NCBI RefSeq assembly: GCF_002091715.1
Contig: NZ_BDAG01000018.1
Span: 1-64,000 of the forward strand
Reading direction: 5' to 3'
Length of the DNA: 64,000 nt
From: Pseudomonas migulae NBRC 103157
GTDB taxonomy: Bacteria; Pseudomonadota; Gammaproteobacteria; Pseudomonadales; Pseudomonadaceae
In this document: positions 18,718-25,628 of the stretch, one piece after another
Layout: each line of letters opens with the position of its first letter
Numbering within the stretch: the stretch's first letter is position 1
The notes under the pieces: generated by a model
Databases searched by the model: none
Told to the model about the DNA's origin: nothing
Seen by the model: only the letters and a program-made list of their open reading frames with translations
Made by a program: the position numbers and the translations under genes

Positions 18718-19737
18718 ATGAACCTGTCCCCTCTCAATCGTCGGCGTTTCGAACTGTTCAAGGCCAACAAGCGTGGCTGGTGGTCACTGTGGCTGTTTCT
18801 CGTGCTGTTCGGCCTGAGCCTCGGCGCCGAGCTGATCGCCAACGACAAACCGCTGGTGGTGCATTACGACAACAGCTGGTATTTCCCGGCACTCAAGCGT
18901 TACCCGGAAACCGCGTTCGGCGGCGAGTTCCCACTGGAAGCCAACTACAAGAGCCCGTACATCCGCGAACTGCTCAAGGCCAAGGACGCCTGGGTGCTGT
19001 GGGCGCCGATCCCCTACAGTTACCAAAGCATCAACTACGACCTGAAAGTGCCGGCCCCGGCGCCACCGTCGACCGACAACCTGCTGGGCACGGACGATCA
19101 GGGGCGCGACGTGTTGGCGCGGGTTATTTACGGCTTCCGGATTTCGGTGCTGTTCGCGCTGACCCTGACCATTCTCAGCTCGATCATCGGCGTGATTGCC
19201 GGTGCCTTGCAGGGGTTCTATGGCGGCTGGGTCGATCTGGCCGGGCAGCGTTTCCTGGAGATCTGGTCCGGGTTGCCGGTGCTGTATCTGCTGATCATTC
19301 TGGCCAGCTTCGTCCAGCCGAATTTCTGGTGGCTGCTGGGGATCATGTTGCTGTTTTCGTGGATGAGCCTGGTGGACGTAGTCCGCGCCGAATTCCTGCG
19401 CGGACGCAACCTCGAATATGTGCGCGCGGCCCGGGCGCTGGGGATGCAGAATGGTGCGATCATGTTCCGCCATATCCTGCCCAACGCCATGGTCTCGACC
19501 ATGACCTTCATGCCGTTCATCCTGACCGGCGCCATCGGCACGCTGACCGCGCTGGACTTCCTGGGTTTCGGGCTGCCGCCCGGCGCGCCGTCGCTGGGTG
19601 AGCTGGTGGCCCAGGGCAAATCCAACCTGCAAGCGCCATGGCTCGGCATGAGCGCGTTTGCGGTGCTGGCGTTGATGTTGAGTCTGCTGGTGTTCATCGG
19701 CGAGTCCGCTCGCGATGCCTTCGACCCGAGGAAGTGA
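18718..19737 (+). CDS. nppC: Peptide ABC transporter permease NppC-like (YejE family)
   Basis: Second inner-membrane permease, 339 residues from ATG at 18718. The N-terminus LSPLNRRRFELFKANKRGWW leads into the first span (OppC_N), then a periplasmic insertion of about 100 residues. The binding-protein-dependent transport domain includes LLGTDDQGRDVLARVIYGFR and the EAA loop VRAARALGMQNGAIMFRHIL. The C-terminus ESARDAFDPRK is characteristic of DppC/YejE. It follows nppB by 1 bp and is 1 bp before nppD, so all five npp genes form one transcript. Confidence 0.93.
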   Translation: MNLSPLNRRRFELFKANKRGWWSLWLFLVLFGLSLGAELIANDKPLVVHYDNSWYFPALKRYPETAFGGEFPLEANYKSPYIRELLKAKDAWVLWAPIPYSYQSINYDLKVPAPAPPSTDNLLGTDDQGRDVLARVIYGFRISVLFALTLTILSSIIGVIAGALQGFYGGWVDLAGQRFLEIWSGLPVLYLLIILASFVQPNFWWLLGIMLLFSWMSLVDVVRAEFLRGRNLEYVRAARALGMQNGAIMFRHILPNAMVSTMTFMPFILTGAIGTLTALDFLGFGLPPGAPSLGELVAQGKSNLQAPWLGMSAFAVLALMLSLLVFIGESARDAFDPRK

Positions 19738-19738
19738 A

Positions 19739-21349
19739 ATGAATCAGGACAATCTGATCGAAGTGCGCGACCTGTCCGTCGAGTTCGTCGTCGGCGATCG
19801 CTGTCAGCGTGTGGTCGAAGGCGTCAGTTTCGACATCAAGCGCGGCGAAACCCTGGCGCTGGTCGGCGAAAGCGGTTCCGGCAAATCGGTGACCGCGCAC
19901 TCGATCCTGCGCTTGCTGCCCTACCCGCTCGCCCGGCATCCGTCCGGCACCATCGAGTATTCCGGGCAAAACCTGCTGAGCCTGAAAGAGAAAACCATCC
20001 GCCACATCCGCGGCAACCGGATCGCGATGATCTTTCAGGAGCCAATGACTTCGCTCAATCCGCTGCACTCGATCGAGAAGCAGATCAACGAAGTCCTCGG
20101 CATTCACAAAGGCTTGATCGGCAAAGTCGCGACCAAACGCACGCTGGAACTGCTGGAGATGGTCGGCATTCCGGAACCCGAGAAGCGCCTGAAAGCACTG
20201 CCCCACGAATTGTCCGGTGGCCAGCGTCAGCGGGTGATGATCGCCATGGCCCTGGCCAACGAGCCGGAACTGCTGATCGCCGATGAACCGACCACCGCGC
20301 TGGACGTGACCGTTCAGCTGAAAATCCTCGAATTGCTCAAGGAATTGCAGGCCCGCCTGGGCATGGCGTTGCTACTGATCAGTCACGATTTGAACCTTGT
20401 GCGAAGAATTGCGCATCGCGTATGTGTCATGCAGCGCGGTTGCATCGTCGAACAGGCATCGTGCGAAGAGTTGTTCCGCGCGCCGCAGCATCCGTACACT
20501 CGGGAACTGCTGGCAGCGGAGCCCAGCGGCAAGCCGGCGACCAACGTAATTGGCCCGCCATTGCTGCAGGTCGAGGACCTGAAAGTCTGGTTCCCGATCA
20601 AGAAAGGCTTGCTGAAAAAGACCGTCGACCACGTCAAAGCGGTGGACGGGATAAACTTCAGCCTCCCTCAGGGCCAGACGCTGGGGATTGTGGGGGAAAG
20701 CGGTTCGGGCAAGTCGACACTCGGTCTGGCGATCTTGCGACTGATTGGCAGCAAAGGCGCAATCCGTTTTGAAGGCAAACAGCTAGACTGCCTGACGCAA
20801 CAACAGGTTCGGCCTCTGCGTCGGGAGATGCAGGTGGTGTTTCAGGACCCGTTCGGCAGCCTGAGCCCGCGGATGTGCGTGAGCCAGATCGTCGGCGAAG
20901 GCCTGCGGATCCACAAGATGGGCACCGAGGCGGAACAGGAACAAGCGATTATTGCGGCACTCAAGGAGGTAGGTCTGGATCCGGAAACCCGGCACCGCTA
21001 CCCCCACGAATTTTCCGGCGGGCAGCGGCAGAGAATCGCCATTGCCCGGGCATTAGTGCTAAAACCGGCGCTGATTCTGCTGGACGAGCCGACATCGGCC
21101 CTCGACCGGACAGTGCAGCGCCAAGTGGTGGAGCTGCTGCGTTCACTGCAAACCAAGTACAACCTGACGTATCTGTTTATCAGCCATGACCTGGCTGTCG
21201 TCAAAGCGCTGAGCCACCAGCTGATGGTGGTCAAGCATGGCCAAGTGGTCGAACAGGGAGACGCGCAAAGTATCTTTGCCGCTCCCCAACATCCGTATAC
21301 ACAGCAGTTGCTGGAAGCCGCTTTTCTGGCACCAGCCACTGCGCAATAA
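19739..21349 (+). CDS. nppD: Peptide ABC transporter dual ATPase NppD-like (YejF family)
   Basis: Two ABC ATPase domains fused in one 536-residue chain, as in YejF. Domain 1 has Walker A VGESGSGKSVTA, signature LSGGQRQRVM and Walker B LLIADEPTTALD. Domain 2 has Walker A VGESGSGKSTLG, signature FSGGQRQRIA and Walker B LILLDEPTSALD. Each domain ends with the oligopeptide-transporter C-terminal region (PQHPYTRELL, PQHPYTQQLL). All ATPase residues are present in both halves. ATG at 19739 is 1 bp after the nppC stop. It is 21 bp before fabI on the same strand, so read-through into fabI is likely. Confidence 0.94.
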   Translation: MNQDNLIEVRDLSVEFVVGDRCQRVVEGVSFDIKRGETLALVGESGSGKSVTAHSILRLLPYPLARHPSGTIEYSGQNLLSLKEKTIRHIRGNRIAMIFQEPMTSLNPLHSIEKQINEVLGIHKGLIGKVATKRTLELLEMVGIPEPEKRLKALPHELSGGQRQRVMIAMALANEPELLIADEPTTALDVTVQLKILELLKELQARLGMALLLISHDLNLVRRIAHRVCVMQRGCIVEQASCEELFRAPQHPYTRELLAAEPSGKPATNVIGPPLLQVEDLKVWFPIKKGLLKKTVDHVKAVDGINFSLPQGQTLGIVGESGSGKSTLGLAILRLIGSKGAIRFEGKQLDCLTQQQVRPLRREMQVVFQDPFGSLSPRMCVSQIVGEGLRIHKMGTEAEQEQAIIAALKEVGLDPETRHRYPHEFSGGQRQRIAIARALVLKPALILLDEPTSALDRTVQRQVVELLRSLQTKYNLTYLFISHDLAVVKALSHQLMVVKHGQVVEQGDAQSIFAAPQHPYTQQLLEAAFLAPATAQ

Positions 21350-21370
21350 CCTGAAAGAGAGGAGCAACAC

Positions 21371-22165
21371 ATGGGTTTTCTCGCCGGTAAGCGCGTACTG
21401 ATCGTCGGTGTCGCCAGCAAGCTGTCCATCGCATCCGGCATCGCTGCCGCCATGCATCGCGAGGGCGCTGAGCTTGCCTTCACTTATCAGAACGACAAAC
21501 TCAAGGGTCGTGTCGAAGAGTTCGCACAAAGCTGGGGTTCCAACCCTGACCTGTGCTTCCCGTGCGACGTGGCCAGCGATGAAGAAATCGCCAAGGTCTT
21601 CGAAGCGCTGAGCAAGAAGTGGGACGGCCTGGATTGCATCGTGCACTCCGTTGGCTTCGCCCCGGGCGACCAACTGGACGGCGACTTCACCGAAGCCACC
21701 ACCCGTGAAGGTTTCCGCATCGCTCACGACATCAGCGCCTACAGCTTCGTGGCCCTGGCCAAGGCTGGCCGCGAAATGATGAAAGGCCGCAACGGCAGCC
21801 TGCTGACCCTGTCGTACCTGGGCGCCGAGCGCACCATGCCGAACTACAACGTAATGGGCATGGCCAAGGCTTCGCTGGAAGCTGGCGTGCGTTACCTGGC
21901 CGGCTCCCTGGGCCCGGATGGCACCCGCGTCAACTGTGTATCGGCCGGTCCGATCCGCACCCTCGCCGCTTCCGGCATCAAGAACTTCCGCAAGATGCTG
22001 GCCGCCAACGAAGCGCAAACGCCGCTGCGTCGCAACGTCACCATCGAAGAAGTCGGCAACGCCGGCGCCTTCCTGTGCTCGGACCTGGCGTCCGGTATCA
22101 GCGGTGAAATCATGTACGTGGACGGGGGTTTCAACACCACGGCCATGGGCAGCCTCGAAGAGTAA
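21371..22165 (+). CDS. fabI: Enoyl-[acyl-carrier-protein] reductase FabI
   Basis: NADH-dependent enoyl-ACP reductase of the type II fatty-acid cycle, 264 residues, cytosolic. It starts [20 protein letters not shown], the FabI dinucleotide loop (GVASxxSIA rather than the SDR GxxxGxG). It carries [20 protein letters not shown] with catalytic Tyr149 and Tyr159 and Lys166 (E. coli Tyr146, Tyr156, Lys163). A strong GAGAGGAG ribosome site precedes it, 21 bp after nppD. An intrinsic terminator follows. The last 88 codons (from codon 177), the stop, the terminator and a REPIN are repeated directly downstream with two base changes. The intact copy is this one. Confidence 0.97.
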   Translation: MGFLAGKRVLIVGVASKLSIASGIAAAMHREGAELAFTYQNDKLKGRVEEFAQSWGSNPDLCFPCDVASDEEIAKVFEALSKKWDGLDCIVHSVGFAPGDQLDGDFTEATTREGFRIAHDISAYSFVALAKAGREMMKGRNGSLLTLSYLGAERTMPNYNVMGMAKASLEAGVRYLAGSLGPDGTRVNCVSAGPIRTLAASGIKNFRKMLAANEAQTPLRRNVTIEEVGNAGAFLCSDLASGISGEIMYVDGGFNTTAMGSLEE

Positions 22166-22182
22166 TCTTCGGCTCGGCAACT

Positions 22183-22213
22183 AAAAAACCCGCCTCGATA
22201 GGCGGGTTTTTTT
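22183..22213 (+). terminator. Rho-independent terminator of fabI
   Basis: AAAACCCGCCT, loop CGAT, AGGCGGGTTTT and further T's, 18 bases after the fabI stop. The A-run on the other side makes it usable in both directions. Confidence 0.93.
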
Positions 22214-22244
22214 GTGCCTGCAATTTCAGCCTTGACGCAATCCC

Positions 22245-22336
22245 CTGTAGGAGCCGGCTTGCTGGCGATGTCAATTTCACGGCCGACATTTGCTGTGAGT
22301 CGAACATCGCTATCGCCAGCAAGCCGGCTCCTACAG
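22245..22336. repeat. REPIN, duplication unit 1
   Basis: CTGTAGGAGCCGGCTTGCTG and its inverted partner CAGCAAGCCGGCTCCTACAG about 50 bases apart. An identical copy lies 496 bp downstream. Confidence 0.92.
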
Positions 22337-22394
22337 GGGTTGAGTGTTCAGGTCTATCAGGGTCAGGCACTTGGCAAACAGTTGCTGGATCGGC
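22331..22394 (-). pseudogene. Detached 3' tail of the LysR gene
   Basis: Minus-strand copy of the last 21 codons and stop of the LysR gene at 22827-23708, left in duplication unit 1. Read on the minus strand it continues into the fabI antisense rather than LysR, so it cannot make the regulator. Confidence 0.85.
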
Positions 22395-22661
22395 GCCGGC
22401 TCCCTGGGCCCGGATGGCACCCGCGTCAACTGTGTATCGGCCGGTCCGATCCGCACCCTCGCCGCTTCCGGCATCAAGAACTTCCGCAAGATGCTGGCCG
22501 CCAACGAAGCGCAAACGCCGCTGCGTCGCAACGTCACCATCGAAGAAGTCGGCAACGCCGGCGCCTTCCTGTGCTCGGACCTGGCGTCCGGCATCAGCGG
22601 TGAAATCATGTACGTGGACGGGGGTTTCAACACCACGGCCATGGGCAGCCTCGAAGAGTAA
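22395..22661 (+). pseudogene. Truncated second copy of fabI (codons 177-264)
   Basis: C-terminal third of FabI including the stop, created by the 496-bp duplication. It lacks the NADH loop and all catalytic residues. A chimeric frame from GTG at 22344 would add 17 residues read from antisense LysR DNA, but there is no promoter or ribosome site, and it lies behind an intrinsic terminator and a REPIN. It is almost surely silent. Confidence 0.93.
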
Positions 22662-22678
22662 TCTTCGGCTCGGCAACT

Positions 22679-22709
22679 AAAAAACCCGCCTCGATAGGCG
22701 GGTTTTTTT
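22679..22709 (+). terminator. Second copy of the fabI terminator
   Basis: Identical copy of the terminator at 22183, offset by 496 bp. Read on the minus strand, its partner stem could also serve the LysR gene. Confidence 0.85.
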
Positions 22710-22740
22710 GTGCCTGCAATTTCAGCCTTGACGCAATCCC

Positions 22741-22832
22741 CTGTAGGAGCCGGCTTGCTGGCGATGTCAATTTCACGGCCGACATTTGCTGTGAGTCGAA
22801 CATCGCTATCGCCAGCAAGCCGGCTCCTACAG
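22741..22832. repeat. REPIN, duplication unit 2
   Basis: Copy of the REPIN at 22245, offset by 496 bp; its right end overlaps the stop of the LysR gene. Confidence 0.92.
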
Positions 22833-23708
22833 GGGTTGTGTGTTCAGGTCTATCAGGGTCAGGCACTTGGCAAACAGTTGCTGGATCGGCCGCATACGCT
22901 GGCTGTACCGCTGCAACAACACAATCTCGCGGTAAAAGGTCAATTCGCCCAACCGGATGATCCTGACCTTCGCGCCATACTCAAGCCACAACCCGGCTTC
23001 GGGAAGCAGCGAAACACCCAATCCGCATTCAACCATTTTGACGATGGCCTCCAGCTCATCCAGCTCCAAAGCCACTTGCACATCAATCTGCTGCTCACGC
23101 AGAAACCGCGTCACCAGGCGACCACCGAATGAATTGCGGTCGTAGCGCACATGGGGATGGCTCGCGAGGATCTGCAACGGATCATCACCCTCAAGCTCCG
23201 GCGGCACGATCAGCACAAACGGTTCCCGGCGGATGACCTGCGCCGACAGCTCCTTGGGTAAGTCAAACGGCGGTCTGATCAGGATCGCCAGATCCACTTC
23301 GCCGGTGTCCACCTGGCTCAACAGGTTCAGCGACACGCCGGGCACCAGTTTCGGTTCAAGCAGCGGTGCTTGCTGGCGCAGACGCAACAACGCCTGGGGC
23401 AGCAACCCGGTCTGGGCCGTGGCCACGGCGCCAATCTTCAATTCGCCGCGGTACTCGCTGACATCGTCGCTGACCGCCATGCGGCTGAAGGTTTCCAGCA
23501 TTTCCCTGGCCATCGGCAATGCCCGTTGCCCCGCCGCATTGAGAATCGCCTGACGCCCGGTGCGGTCGAACAGCCGAATGCCCAGCGCCTGCTCCAGGTT
23601 ACGCATCTGTGCGCTGACTGCCGACTGCGTCAAACCGATGTGCATGCCGGCCGCAGCAAACGTTCCATAGCGCGTCACGGCGATAAAGGTCTTCAGTTCA
23701 CGCAGCAT
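22827..23708 (-). CDS. LysR-family transcriptional regulator
   Basis: Protein of 293 residues. The winged helix is typical: LKTFIAVTRYGTFAAAGMHI, then LTQSAVSAQMRNLEQALGIRLFDRTGR. The effector domain runs from about residue 88 (GELKIGAVATAQTGLLPQAL). It is divergent from a VOC-family gene (114-bp gap), its probable target. Its last 21 codons lie inside unit 2 of the tandem duplication, so a spare copy of its tail is found 496 bp away; the gene itself is complete. Confidence 0.88.
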   Translation of the reverse strand: MLRELKTFIAVTRYGTFAAAGMHIGLTQSAVSAQMRNLEQALGIRLFDRTGRQAILNAAGQRALPMAREMLETFSRMAVSDDVSEYRGELKIGAVATAQTGLLPQALLRLRQQAPLLEPKLVPGVSLNLLSQVDTGEVDLAILIRPPFDLPKELSAQVIRREPFVLIVPPELEGDDPLQILASHPHVRYDRNSFGGRLVTRFLREQQIDVQVALELDELEAIVKMVECGLGVSLLPEAGLWLEYGAKVRIIRLGELTFYREIVLLQRYSQRMRPIQQLFAKCLTLIDLNTQPL

Positions 23709-23822
23709 GACTGCCTCGATTGATCAAAATAATTTGAGCTCGATGCAAAAACTATCGTCTTTCAATCAAAAAGCACAGCGCTAAACTCCACTTCAACCAC
23801 CGTCAATCTGCGAGGCACAGCG

Positions 23823-24257
23823 ATGCAACTCTCTCCTTTTCACCTGGCCATCCCGGTATACGACCTTGCTGCCGCCCGGAATTTTTACCGTGACGTGTTT
23901 GGCCTTGAGGAAGGTCGCTCCAGCGACCATTGGGTTGACTTCAATTTTTTCGGTCATCAACTGGTGATTCACCTGGCGCCGAAAAACGCCTCCCAAGAAG
24001 CGGCGCACACCAACGCCGTGGACGGGCACGACGTACCAGTGCCGCATTTTGGCGTGGTGTTGGGGATGAGCGAATGGGAAGGCCTGGCTGAACGGCTGAA
24101 GGCGCGCGATACCCGATTCGTGATTGAACCGGGCATTCGGTTTCAGGGGTTGGTGGGTGAGCAGGCGACGATGTTTCTGTTTGATCCCTGTGGTAATGCG
24201 CTGGAGTTCAAGGCGTTCAAGGACATCAGTCAGTTGTTTGCCAAAAGGATTGGGTGA
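23823..24257 (+). CDS. VOC-family (glyoxalase/dioxygenase-like) protein
   Basis: Protein of 144 residues with two beta-alpha-beta-beta-beta units. It begins [20 protein letters not shown], where the His is a likely metal ligand. HVVHLAP-like [22 protein letters not shown] and [15 protein letters not shown] follow, the last with the usual metal-binding Glu. The family includes lyases, extradiol dioxygenases and antibiotic-binding proteins; the substrate is not evident. It is transcribed away from the LysR gene, so it is probably its regulatory target. Confidence 0.82.
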   Translation: MQLSPFHLAIPVYDLAAARNFYRDVFGLEEGRSSDHWVDFNFFGHQLVIHLAPKNASQEAAHTNAVDGHDVPVPHFGVVLGMSEWEGLAERLKARDTRFVIEPGIRFQGLVGEQATMFLFDPCGNALEFKAFKDISQLFAKRIG

Positions 24258-24270
24258 ATGTAAGGACGCC

Positions 24271-24365
24271 TTCGCGAGCAAGCCCGCTCCCACATTGGAT
24301 TGGCGGTGTGCCAAAGATTTATGACACACAGAAGAACGAATGTGGGAGCGGGCTTGCTCGCGAAG
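24271..24365. repeat. REPIN (GTGGGAGCGGGCTTGCTCGC type)
   Basis: TTCGCGAGCAAGCCCGCTCC on the left and TGTGGGAGCGGGCTTGCTCG on the right, between the converging VOC and GGDEF genes. Confidence 0.9.
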
Positions 24366-24395
24366 AGGCCGGCTCATCCACCGCAAAACTTCAGG

Positions 24396-24974
24396 CTACG
24401 GATGCAACGCCCTCTCAGCCTCAATCAGCAATTCATCGATCGAGTGGTGAAGAGGGTCGAACTCAACCTGCCCAATGCAGAACCGAATGTCATAACCGCG
24501 ACGCATCGTGGCATTGCGTTCGTCGAGGATTTCTTCGAGCCGCGCCTTGATCGCGCTCAGCTCTACAGCGCTTGAACCCGTCAACAAAGCGACAAATTCG
24601 TCATCGCCCAGCCGACCGATCACATCGCTTTCGCGAAAGGCGATGCGCAGCACGTCGGCGAAGGTTTTCAGCGCATCGTCACCCTCGGCACGACCGTACA
24701 GATAGTTGATGTGCTTGAAGTTATCGAGGTCGAAAAACAGCAATGTGGCCGGTATTTCCAGGCGCTGACAGGTTTCCAGCCCCAATTGGGCCAGTGATGT
24801 GAAGCCGTGGCGATTGGAGAGCAGCGTCAGCTCATCCATGCTCGCCATGGTCACGCCGATCACTTCCTGCTCGGCCTGGCGCGCCCTGTCACGCAGTACT
24901 TCACGTGCCTGTTGCGGCGAAAGCGAAGGGTCTGCGCCAGCGCCATGTTTAACCGGTTTGCCTGGGATCAGCAT
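24396..24974 (-). CDS. Short GGDEF-domain protein (variant GDDEF motif)
   Basis: Protein of 192 residues made almost entirely of a GGDEF (diguanylate cyclase) domain with a short helical lead (LSPQQAREVLRDRARQAEQE). Domain features are DELTLLSNRHGFT, FFDLDNFKHINYLYGRAEGD (metal-binding Asp), and GRLGDDEFVALL. The signature is therefore GDDEF instead of GGDEF. A product-inhibition I-site RESD lies five residues ahead, as in active enzymes. Changing the second Gly often weakens or abolishes activity, so it may be a poor cyclase or a c-di-GMP/GTP sensor. No sensory or membrane domain. ATG at 24974 has GGAG six bases upstream. Confidence 0.85.
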   Translation of the reverse strand: MLIPGKPVKHGAGADPSLSPQQAREVLRDRARQAEQEVIGVTMASMDELTLLSNRHGFTSLAQLGLETCQRLEIPATLLFFDLDNFKHINYLYGRAEGDDALKTFADVLRIAFRESDVIGRLGDDEFVALLTGSSAVELSAIKARLEEILDERNATMRRGYDIRFCIGQVEFDPLHHSIDELLIEAERALHP

Positions 24975-25048
24975 CACTTACTCCAGTGGCGGATATGTAC
25001 TTTAGAGTCGTCCCGACCCGCTTTGACTCCCTGCTAACAGACCGCCGG

Positions 25049-25627
25049 TCAACTACCGGCTACCGGACAAGGCCCGCCTGCCTCTGCCCAGTGCTTGAAT
25101 TGAGCCACGAAAATGTCGTGCGGCACCGGCACTGGCGCCCTTCCCTCACCCGGATTCCAGCCCCACAGCACCAGTTTGTCGTCGCTGACATGTTTGATCA
25201 GCGCCGCGAAATCCCGGTCACCGTTGCTGCTGCGATCCTTGATCATCGCGCACAGTTTGTCGGCCGGCAGCCCGATCCAGGCCATTTTGTGCGCCGCGGG
25301 CGGCAGGCTCCAGTGCGGAGCACCCGGCGGCGCATGCGGGCCGTAACTGGCCGGCGGGTTTCTTTCGGCGTGGCACGTGGCGCAGGGCAAACCCGCCGCG
25401 CCCTTGCCGTCCATGCCCCGAACCACGTTCATCGCATGGGGTAGCCCGGCGTCAAACTGCAACGGCGAATCACCGGGGATGTGGCAGTTCTGGCAACGCG
25501 GGCTCTGGAAGACTTTTTGCACGGTATCGAAAGCCTTCAATGCTTCCTTGTCTTCAGCGAACAGGTCCGAGGCGTAGGCCGTCAGGCCGATCAGCACCAC
25601 CGCACCCAGCACAAGATGTCGTTTCAT
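25049..25627 (-). CDS. Diheme cytochrome c of the Ior-type oxidoreductase
   Basis: Exported protein of 192 residues with a signal sequence (MKRHLVLGAVVLIGLTAYAS) and two CxxCH heme-c motifs, CQNCH near residue 46 and CATCH near residue 83. It starts 1 bp after the molybdenum subunit gene and probably carries electrons from that enzyme to the respiratory chain in the periplasm. The spacing between hemes and the PHAPPGAPHW segment are not those of ordinary cytochrome c. The family is found beside isoquinoline-1-oxidoreductase-like genes. Role inferred from operon position. Confidence 0.8.
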   Translation of the reverse strand: MKRHLVLGAVVLIGLTAYASDLFAEDKEALKAFDTVQKVFQSPRCQNCHIPGDSPLQFDAGLPHAMNVVRGMDGKGAAGLPCATCHAERNPPASYGPHAPPGAPHWSLPPAAHKMAWIGLPADKLCAMIKDRSSNGDRDFAALIKHVSDDKLVLWGWNPGEGRAPVPVPHDIFVAQFKHWAEAGGPCPVAGS

Positions 25628-25628
25628 C

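Larger units (their letters stand above)
21899..22890. repeat. 496-bp tandem direct duplication (two units)
   Basis: Unit 1 is 21899-22394, unit 2 is 22395-22890. Each holds fabI codons 177-264, the fabI terminator, a REPIN and the last 21 codons of the converging LysR gene. I found only two differences, both single bases: one silent in the fabI part (GGT to GGC, near 22092/22588) and one after the REPIN (GAGTG to TGTGT region, near 22343/22839). Identity breaks exactly at the unit borders. The near-identity points to a recent event. Confidence 0.95.

Noticed and set aside
22344..22661. Chimeric 105-codon frame ending in FabI sequence
   Set aside because: Product of the 496-bp duplication; lacks catalytic residues, promoter and ribosome site.
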